Source: Salvelinus alpinus (lineage: Eukaryota > Chordata > Actinopteri > Salmoniformes > Salmonidae). Taken from it: 64,000 nt of DNA. How positions within the stretch are numbered: the stretch's first letter is position 1; every line of letters starts with the position of its first letter. The position numbers were made by a program, and so were the translations under genes. The stretch lies in assembly GCF_045679555.1 (NCBI RefSeq), contig NC_092110.1, forward strand, positions 2,397,501 through 2,461,500, read 5' to 3'. Under the pieces are notes generated by a model. That model was not told the DNA's origin, made no database searches, and was given only the letters and a program-made list of their open reading frames with translations. Shown one piece after another: positions 56,400 through 64,000 of this stretch.

Positions 56400-57256
56400 T
56401 ATAACAAGGCAATTAGAAATGCCAGGCGGGCTCGAAGTTGATCGCTAATAAATCAGAATAATCTGAGTGCGTGCTTCAATCATTAATGGCCTGATAAATC
56501 CTACCCCTGCAAACCTACGTGAACTTTTCACGACATCTAAATGTGATGAGTTGGAGGCATATTTCAGAGATAATATAAAAAACATTAGGCTGGGTATCAG
56601 TCAAGCAAGACATGATGAGAAGTTTGATGGTATGTGCCCTATCCTATCACGTGAAGGCGTAAGTGATATCACAACTTAAGCCTTCTATCTCCCTCCTTGA
56701 GATCCTACTTCCGCCACCTTCTTCAAAACAGTTGTGAATTGCATATCTGATGAAGTACGAGCTATTGTTAAATCACTCCCTATTCACAGGCACTTTCCCC
56801 GCTGCAAAAAAAAACTGCTATGGTGAAACCCCTTCTGAAGAAAAGTCATCTTGATTCTTCAGCTTTTAGCAATATCCAAACGTCCATTCTTACAAAATAA
56901 TTTCTCCAGAATGTTGCCTAAGTGCTGACTGTATTTTTGAAAAATTCCAATCTGGTTTTCGGGCACACCACAGCATAGACAAACTCTCAAACTCTCGACC
57001 TTACTGAAAGTGGTAAACGATCTTAGCGCCAACACAGATGCCAAACAGCTCTCTGATCTTGTACTCTTGGATTTAAGTGCTGCATTCGACACTTGACCAT
57101 GATGTCCTTCTGGACAGACTGGAGAGGTGGGTCCAGCTGGTTCAGAACCTATTTAACCGGCTGAGAGTTTGTCACCCTTAGAGAACATAACTCAGAGAAA
57201 ATACAAATCACATGTGTCGTTCCACAAGGTTACATTTTGGGTCTGGTACTGTTCAG

Positions 57257-57291
<35 letters not shown>
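57257..57291. repeat. TA dinucleotide repeat
   Basis: About 17 TA units directly abutting the left end of the Tc1 element. TA is also its insertion target, so the TA run may have been the target. A short TATATATA follows the right end. Confidence 0.9.
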
Positions 57292-57294
<3 letters not shown>

Positions 57295-58892
57295 TGGGGA
57301 GAACAAGTATTTGATACACTGCCGATTTTGAAGGTTTTCCTACTTACAAAGCATGTAGAGGTCTGTAATTTTTATCATAGGTACACTTCAACTGTGAGAG
57401 ACGGAATCTAAAACAAAAATCCAGAAAATCACATTGTATGATTTTTAAGTAATTAAATTGCATTTTATTGCGTGACATAAGTATTTGATACATCAGAAAA
57501 GCAGAACTTAATATTTGGTACAGAAACCTTTGTTTGCAATTACAAAGATCATACGTTTCCTGTAGTTATTGACCAGGTTTGCACACACTGCAGCAGGGAT
57601 TTTGGCCCACTCCTCCATACATACCTTCTCCAGATCCTTCAGGTTTCGGGGCTGTCGGTGGGCAATACGGACGTTCAGCTCCCTCCAAAGATTTTCTATT
57701 GGGTTCAGGTCTGGAGACTGGCTAGGCCACTCCAGGACCTTGAGATGCTTCTTACGGAGCCACTCCTTAGTTGCCCTGGCTGTGTGTTTCGGGTCGTTGT
57801 CATGCTGGAAGATCCAGCCACGACCCATCTTCAATGCTCTTACTGAGGGAAGGAGGTTTTTGGCCAAGATCTCGCGATACATGGCCCCATCCATCCTCCC
57901 CTCAATACGGTGCAGTCGTCCTGTCCCCTTTGCAGAAAAGCATCCCCAAAGAATTATGTTTCCACCTCCATGCTTCACGGTTGGGAGGGTGTTCTTGGGG
58001 TTGTACTCAACCTTCTTCTTCCTCCAAACACGGCGAGTGGAGTTTAGACCAAAAAGCTCTATTTTTGTCTCATCAGACCACATGACCTTCTCCCATTCCT
58101 CCTCTGGATCATCCAGATGGTCATTGGCAAACTTCAGACGGGCCTGGACATGCGCTGGCTTGAGCAGGGGGACCTTGCGTGCGCTGCAGGATTTCAATCC
58201 ATGACAGCGTAGTGTGTTACTAATGGTTTTCTTTGAGACTGTGGTCCCAGCTCTCTTCAGGTCATTGACCAGGTCCTGCCGTGTAGTTCTGGGCTGATCC
58301 CTCACCTTCCTTATGATCATTGATGCCCCACGAGGTGAGATCTTGCATGGAGCCCCAGACCGAGGGTGATTGACCGTCATCTTGAACATCTTCCATTTTC
58401 TAATAATTGCGCCAACGGTTGTTGCCTTCTCACCAAGCTGCTTGCCTATTGTCCTGTAGCCCATCCCAGCCTTGTGCAGGTCTACAATTTTATCCCTGAT
58501 GTCCTTACACAGCTCTCTGGTCATTGTGGAGAGATTGGAGTCTGTTTGATTGAGTGTGTGTACAGGTGTCTTTTATACAGGTAACAAGTTCAAACAGGTG
58601 CAGTTAATACAGGTAATGAGTGGAGAACAGGAGGGCTTCTAAAAGAAAAACTAACAGGTCTGTGAGAGCCGGAATTCTTACTGGTTGGTAGGTGATCAAA
58701 TACTTATGTCACGCAATAAAATGCAATTTAATTACTTAAAAATCATACAATGTGATTTTCTGGATTTTTGTTTTAGATTCCGTCTCTCACAGTTGAAGTG
58801 TACCTATGATAAAAATTACAGACCTCTACATGCTTTGTAAGTAGGAAAACCTTCAAAATCGGCAGTGTATCAAATACTTGTTCTCCCCACTG
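57292..58892 (-). mobile_element. Apparently complete Tc1 element with intact DD34E transposase
   Basis: 1,601 bp flanked by TA. The inverted repeats at 57,292-57,500 and 58,685-58,892 seem identical over about 200 bp, including the outer and inner AAGTATTTGATA direct repeats. They enclose a single open transposase gene. All parts expected of an autonomous element are present. Confidence 0.93.
57508..58524 (-). CDS. Tc1 transposase, DD34E, intact 338-residue frame
   Basis: Catalyses excision and TA-targeted reinsertion of its element in the nucleus. Residues about 1-110 form two helix-turn-helix-type DNA-binding parts joined by a basic linker. The catalytic domain has Asp151 (Trp-Ser-Asp-Glu), Asp242 (Gln-His-Asp-Asn-Asp-Pro-Lys-His) and Glu277 (Asn-Pro-Ile-Glu-Asn), with exactly 34 residues between the last two. 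A Gly-rich loop (Lys-His-Gly-Gly-Gly-Asn) is at 184-189. The length matches the family norm of about 340. Compared with the broken sister copy, two codons near the start are missing (Met-Thr-Arg-Glu against Met-Ala-Lys-Thr-Lys-Glu), which probably does not matter. No stop or frameshift is seen, so activity is plausible but untested. Confidence 0.93.
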   Translation of the reverse strand: MTRELCKDIRDKIVDLHKAGMGYRTIGKQLGEKATTVGAIIRKWKMFKMTVNHPRSGAPCKISPRGASMIIRKVRDQPRTTRQDLVNDLKRAGTTVSKKTISNTLRCHGLKSCSARKVPLLKPAHVQARLKFANDHLDDPEEEWEKVMWSDETKIELFGLNSTRRVWRKKKVEYNPKNTLPTVKHGGGNIILWGCFSAKGTGRLHRIEGRMDGAMYREILAKNLLPSVRALKMGRGWIFQHDNDPKHTARATKEWLRKKHLKVLEWPSQSPDLNPIENLWRELNVRIAHRQPRNLKDLEKVCMEEWAKIPAAVCANLVNNYRKRMIFVIANKGFCTKY

Positions 58893-59540
58893 TATATATA
58901 TGCTCTCCTGTCTGGTCTAACCCCTTGACATCCTTATCAGAATGGACACCATTGATTTTTACTGCTACGCAGACGATACACAACTTTACAATTCTGTGTC
59001 ACTACAGGATTTTAGCTCCCCGGATAAATTAGACTGTATTAGTGATTTAAATACTTGGACGGCTCACAACTTCCTCCAGCTAAATCAAGACCAAGGTACT
59101 TATTGTTGGAGCCAAAGCACAGAGAGAATCTGGCCACACATCGTAACTCACAGGCAATAAAGATAAAACACAAGGTAAAAAACCGAGGTGTTATTTTAGA
59201 TTCTGAACTAAATTTCAAATCACACATTAGGAATATTAACAAAATTGCTTTTTACCACCTGAGGAACATTGCCAAGTTGCGGACATTTCTCTCTCGGGTT
59301 GATACAGAGACTCATCCATGCTTTTATTACCAGCAGGCTTGACTACTGTCATGCTCTCCTGTCTGGTCTATCCAGGAAAGCCATTGGTCAACTGCAAAAC
59401 ATACAGAATGTTGCAGCACGGGTACTGACCAAGACCAGATGGAGAGCACACATTACACCGGTTTTAAGGTCTCTGCACTGGCTGCCTGTGAGTTTCAGAA
59501 TTAATTTTATGCCAAGAGTGTGCAAATCTGTCATCAACGC

Positions 59541-59731
59541 AAAGGGTGGCTACTTTGAAGTATCTCAAACATATTTTGATTTGTTTATCACTTTTTTGGT
59601 TACTACATGATTCCATGTGTGTTATGTCAAGAGTTTTAATGTCTTCACTATTATTCAACAATGTAGAAAATAGCAAAAATAAAGAAAAACCCTGGAAGGA
59701 GTAGGTCTGTCCAAACTTTTGACTGGTACTG
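59541..59731 (-). mobile_element. Tc1-like terminal fragment
   Basis: From AAAGGGTGGCTACTTTGAAG to CTTTTGACTGGTACTG followed by TA. Reverse complement of the family seen at 20,302-20,495. It replaces the 3' end of the LINE. Confidence 0.7.
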
Positions 59732-59739
59732 TATATATA

Positions 59740-60770
59740 CAGTTGAAGTCGGAAGTTTACATACACTTAAGTTGGAGTCATTAAAACTCGTTTTTCAGCC
59801 ACTCCAAACATTTCTAGTTAACGAACTACAGTTTTGGCATGTTGGTTAGGACATCTACTTTGTGCATGACAGAGTAATTTTTCCAACAATTGTTTACAGA
59901 CAGATTATTTCACTTATAATTCCCTGTATGACAATTCCAGTGGGTTAGAAGTTTACATACAATAAGTTAACTGTGCCTTTAACCAGCTTGGGAAATTCCG
60001 TAAAATAATGTTATGGCTTTAGAAGCTTCTGATAAATGATGTCAATTAGCCTGAGTCAATTGGAGGTGTACCTGTGAATGTATTTCAAGGTCTACCTTCA
60101 AACTCAGTGCCTCTTTGCTTGACATCATGGGAAAATCAAAAGAAATCAGCCAAGACCTCAGAATTTTTTTTGTAGAACTCCACAAGTCTGGTTCATCCTT
60201 GGGAGCAATTTCTTGATTTGCAAGCCGAAGAACACCATCCCAACCGTGAAGAACAGGGGTGGGCAGCATCATGTTGTGGGGGGGGTGCTTTGCTGCAGGA
60301 GGGGCTGGTGCACTTCACAAAATAGATGGCATCATGAGGATGGAAAATTATGTGGATATATTGAAGCAACATCAAGACATCAGTCAGGAAGTTAAAGCTT
60401 GGTCGCAAATGGGTCTTCCAAATGGACAATGACCCCAACCATACTTCCAAAGTTGTGGCAAAATGGCTTAAGGACAACAAAGTCAAGGTATTGGAGTGGC
60501 CATCACACGGCCCTGACCCCAATCCTATAGAAAATGTGTGGTCAGAACTGAACAAGCGTGTGCGAGCAAGGAGGCCTACAAACCTGACTCAGTTACACCA
60601 GCTCTGTCAGGAGGAATGGGCCAAAATTCACCCAACTTATTGTGGGAAGCTTGTGGAAGGCTACCCGAAACGTTTGACCCAAGTTAAACAAGGGTTAAAT
60701 GTCAGGAATTGTGAAGAACTGAGTTTAAATGTATTTGGCTAAGGTGTATGTAAACTTCCGACTTCAACTG
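59740..60770 (+). mobile_element. Sleeping Beauty-type Tc1 element, copy 4, internally deleted
   Basis: TA on both sides (59,738-59,739 and 60,771-60,772). The left end keeps both direct repeats (CAGTTGAAGTCGGAAGTTTA and AGTGGGTTAGAAGTTTACAT) and the right end keeps its outer repeat. The transposase runs from the Met-Gly-Lys-Ser start (60,127) through the first HTH, then jumps near 60,213 to the Asn-Thr-Ile-Pro-Thr-Val region, losing the first catalytic Asp. The downstream Gln-Met-Asp-Asn-Asp-Pro and Asn-Pro-Ile-Glu-Asn blocks (60,420-60,540) are open. Confidence 0.88.
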
Positions 60771-60772
60771 TA

Positions 60773-63556
60773 TATTTTTTCATTGCAGGAGGGGATAGCA
60801 TACACAGATGTTTTAGCTTTCTAGCCTTCGTCAATGCGTAGGTACAACTCTTTAATTCAAAACAACATTTACAGGGAACACAGGTGAACAACCGATGACC
60901 AGCAGCTGCTTCTAATCAGGGTTGCCACTCATCTGCCAATAAGGGATGTGGCTTCTGGTCTACCTGTACACATATTGATGATTTTAGAAGGCAGGATAAT
61001 TATAATTTCAAATGGTTTCCCTGTCCAGATCTGTCTACACATGTACGATATCCAGACAACGCGTGCACGACTCCCCCTGGAGGTGGTCAGGGAGATCTGA
61101 TCACAATCAGATCACAATGCATCTTTTAATCCTCTACACCGGTCTAAAAACGGTGGCCACAATTCAGAATGTGGACAAGATCAAGACAAAGGGACATGTT
61201 AGGACCAGGTATAAATGGGGCTTTAGACTTCTTTGGATAAACAAAGCCAATGGGTGAGAGGCTGAGCCGTGATGACTTATCGGGTATCTGTGGGCTGGAG
61301 AGAGGAGGAGATAAAGGGAGGACAGGGAAGAGCGAGACAATATTTGAGGGCCGCCGACACCACCTAAGAAGTATGTGAACTACTGTGGCTACTTCTGTGG
61401 TAGTCGGGAGCTCTGGAGGACAAGTCTCGTCCTGTTGAGACAGAGAGAGAAACAGAAGGAAAGAAAGACAGTGGTAACCAGCCAGACTGGGGGAGAGGAG
61501 AGGATTACTGGGAAAGTGGAAATTTACAGCACCTGACCGGCTGCCAAATGGTAGTCTACTAAAACACACACACACACATACATTATCCACTGCCATTGAA
61601 TATAGCCAACAGAACACAATATACAGACACATACATTCATGCTACACACACACATATCGTAACTGCTGCTACCAGACTCTTATAATGCTCTGTTTATACA
61701 CTGCCCCCATCCTCCCCTTCCCCAATACACGTGTAAATATTGGACTATAAGTTGTGCCTTCCTATATTATATTTATGCTAAAAACGTTTATTCTATTCTA
61801 CTGAGCCATTTACTTTGTGTTCATATTCTTATCTTTTATTATTTCTCATTGTTGTTGCATTGTCGAGAAGGATCCTTCACATAAGTACTTTGTTGGACGA
61901 TGTATACCACGCGTACCCCGTACATACGGCTAATAAAACTTGGGCACACACACACACACACACACACACAGTTCACTAACATGTTGCTGAATAACTCAGA
62001 TCACATCCCTTTAACTCGTTTTAGTTTCATTTGCTTTGTATTGACTGCAAAGTGTACACACGCATGCGCACAAACACACGCACACACCTCTTGCATCAGC
62101 GAACCAGCCGCGAGACAGCAATAGAGAGGGGAGGGAGGGTGTCATTATTCATCAACAGTGGACTAAGACCCTGTGAAAAGACCGGCTCCTGTTGCTAAGC
62201 ACCAGATGATCAGGCTGTCTTGCCAAGTAGAGACCACAATGAAGACTCAGTGGCGCGAGAGAGAGAGAGAGAGAGAGAGAGAGAACACCCCTCCAAAACT
62301 TCATCAGGACTTAACAGTGGGAATTTAGAAACACACACTCGCATGCACAAACTCACTCTCTCTCAGCAGATCTCTCTCATTCACTCACTCCGTCTACCCT
62401 GTTTCTCTCGCTCCGGTTTCGCTTTCTCAGAAGTTAGCGGAGAGGCTTAAGTTATATCAGCAACCAACGTGGCAGAGTAAAGACGCACGACAATAAGGCT
62501 TCTCACAATTGATTTGTCTTCTCTTAAACTCAAGTCAAGGACATTTACACAGGAAAGGCTACCCAGCAGGATCATTCACTCACACACTGCAAACAAAGAC
62601 AGCAAACCACTCCACCCAAACATTACACACTTCACACTACCCTCTCCAAACACATACACACCACACCACACACCTTGCAAAGATGTAACTAAAGGAGTGA
62701 AGACAAAAGAAAATAACTAGTCAAAGGTGCGCAAAAGAAAATGGAAGTGTCGCTCACCAAGTAGTATCACAGTAAAGGAGTGTGTGGTCTGTCGGGTGTG
62801 TGCGCGTGAGCTGGATGAAACGCTGACTAGGGAGAGGAGTTCCCTACTGTTCCATAGTGCTGGCTGTAGGTCAGGTCATGTGACTCAGCAGCCACCCTGC
62901 ATAGTTCAACAGGGGCATGTAGGAGCGGGTAGATCCCTGCCTACTTCTCCCTCTTTCTCTGTTTACTCTGTTCAGGTCCTCTCTCTCGTACCTTTCTTCT
63001 CTCTTCAGGAATATTTACCTCAAATCTCTGCCTCTCTCTCTTTTCACATTTTTCCCCACACTCTCTCCATGTCTCTTTCTAATTCGCTTTCTCTCGATCA
63101 AACTACTTTTCTTCACTATCTACCTTCCCTTTTCTCCCTTTCTCTCACTACTTGCATTCGTCAGTTAAACAGTTTGTCAGCCTTTTAATCTACGCCTCCG
63201 CTGGTTGCTTACCTGTGTAGCAGTTGATCTATATGCATGGGTCTACACATGCATATTACGTGTGTTTTCGCGTGCACAAGTGTGTGTACCTTAGCAGGCG
63301 TTAACCATGCGCTCCATTCTTGAGCAGTACAGTCAGCAACAAGTACTTAAGGCTCGCACACGTCGCACTGAATGTGGATCTAGCGTTCATCTGCCGATCG
63401 CTCAGCGCGCTCTCTTTTAGGGACCACCTGCTGTAGACGTCTGAGAGCCGACATTTTTCACAAGTCCATTTGTAAAATCGGTGCGCACTCAGTTCGCAAA
63501 TTACGTTCAGAGTTGCTAGGAACTCTCGGCCATCTAACGCTGTTGCTGTGTGAATG
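60773..63556. other. No gene recognised; CA and GA microsatellites
   Basis: Contains CA-rich tracts (61,564-61,580; 61,948-61,970; 62,044-62,090) and a GA run (62,251-62,283). A minus-strand pyrimidine tract with a CAACAG acceptor-like border stands at 61,432, but no coding frame resembling stonin-2 follows. The frames at 62,220-63,188 look like composition artefacts. Confidence 0.4.
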
Positions 63557-63870
63557 CGGCAGGGAGCCTAGCGGTTAAGAGCTTGGGGCCAGTAACCGAA
63601 AGGTTGGTGGTTCGAATCCCCGGGCCGACTAGGTGAAAAATCTGTTGATGTGCCCTTGAGCAAGGCACTTTACCATAATTCAGCGTTTCCCAAACTCAGT
63701 CCTGGGGACCACAAGGGGTGTACATTTAGTTTTTGACCCTAGCACTACACAGCTGAACTAAATGAGCACCGCTTGGGGTTCTCAGGACCAAGTTTGGGAA
63801 ACTCTCCCCTAATTGCTCCTGTAAGTCACTCTGGATAAGAGTGTCTGCTAAATGACTAAAATGTCAAAGT
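63557..63870 (+). repeat. tRNA-derived SINE interrupted by a hAT-type MITE
   Basis: The head GGCAGGGAGCCTAGCGGTTA and GGTTCGAATCC (B box) mark the tRNA part. The 3' part CACTCTGGATAAGAGTGTCT...GCTAAATGAC is the conserved tail found in many fish SINEs and LINEs. The insert at 63,681-63,806 separates the two. Confidence 0.8.
63681..63806. mobile_element. hAT-type MITE inside the SINE
   Basis: The ends CAGCGTTTCCCAAACTCAGT and CAAGTTTGGGAAACTC are inverted. An 8-bp duplication CCATAATT/CCCTAATT (one mismatch) at 63,673-63,680 and 63,807-63,814 fits hAT insertion. Confidence 0.8.
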
Positions 63871-64000
63871 AAAAATTGTGCCCTTACTGTATCCATCGGA
63901 AATATTTGCAGCACCCCCACCCGCAAACTCATTTTAAAGTGAACCTGAATGTCAAAGATCAAACCTGTGGTCAAAGGTCAGTCGTTAAAGTGTTGTTAGT

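Larger units (their letters stand above)
54380..59535 (+). mobile_element. L2-like LINE, degenerate, split by two Tc1 elements
   Basis: Three segments read in order: the end of the endonuclease and linker (54,380-54,793, with a Leu-Asp-Leu-x-Ile and Ser-Asn-His-His motif); linker and RT (56,400-57,256, with Phe-Gln-Ser-Gly-Phe-Arg-Ala-His-His, a split motif A, and Val-Val-Pro-Gln-Gly); then motif C Tyr-Ala-Asp-Asp-Thr-Gln-Leu-Tyr (near 58,965) to the Leu-His-Trp-Leu-Pro-Val region (about 59,475). Many stops are present. A Tc1 fragment cuts off its 3' end. The same family as 5,085-8,190 by motif order and wording. Confidence 0.8.

Noticed and set aside
57569..58204. 211-codon plus-strand frame opposite the intact transposase
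   Set aside because: It is the antisense shadow of a strongly coding gene. The same shadow appears opposite the sister copy at 55,071-55,664.

Overview
This window reads as nuclear DNA of a salmonid fish (salmon, trout or charr). The evidence is the repeat content: HpaI-type tRNA-derived SINEs, an RSg-1-like LINE that shares its 3' tail with them, many Tc1/mariner copies including several of the Sleeping Beauty ancestor type, and palindromic MITEs typical of salmonid genomes. There are no bacterial operons, CRISPR arrays or rRNA genes. Only one host gene looks functional.

Layout. Positions 1-36,000 are almost entirely layered mobile elements. They include an L2-like LINE with a GDSL-esterase ORF1 (5.1-8.2 kb), retroviral integrase-end fragments (10.6-12.2 kb), a TTAA-flanked element and an RSg-1-like LINE nested into a Tc1 remnant (12.5-15.9 kb), an L1/Tx1-like LINE interrupted by a miniature two-LTR element (16.3-17.7 kb), local duplications and MITEs (18-23.6 kb), the tail of a restriction-endonuclease-type LINE (24.5-25.5 kb), a DD35E Tc1-like transposase between LTR fragments (27.4-29.5 kb), a broken Polinton-type capsid-like gene (32.5-33.6 kb), and a broken glycoprotein hormone receptor 7TM exon (35.1-36.0 kb, + strand). 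From 40.3 to 48.4 kb the minus strand carries five phase-consistent coding exons of stonin-2 (ston2), an endocytic AP-2/Eps15 adaptor. Its N-terminal exon or exons are outside the window or unrecognised. The 48.4-64 kb stretch lies upstream of those exons and is probably ston2 intron and/or upstream DNA. It is again packed with transposons, notably an L2-like LINE split by two same-family, same-orientation Tc1 elements. One of these (57,292-58,892) has matching long terminal inverted repeats, TA duplications and an unbroken 338-residue DD34E transposase.

How the parts relate. The receptor pseudogene and ston2 are convergent neighbours. In other vertebrates stonin genes lie beside glycoprotein hormone receptor genes (STON2 near TSHR; STON1 near LHCGR/FSHR), so this looks like an old synteny block in which the receptor copy has died, plausibly after the salmonid genome duplication. 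The most noteworthy mobile-element observations are the intact Tc1 copy, the TRIM-like element with tRNA-like promoter boxes in its LTRs, and several insertions whose target duplications can be read directly. I saw no convincing new multi-gene system.
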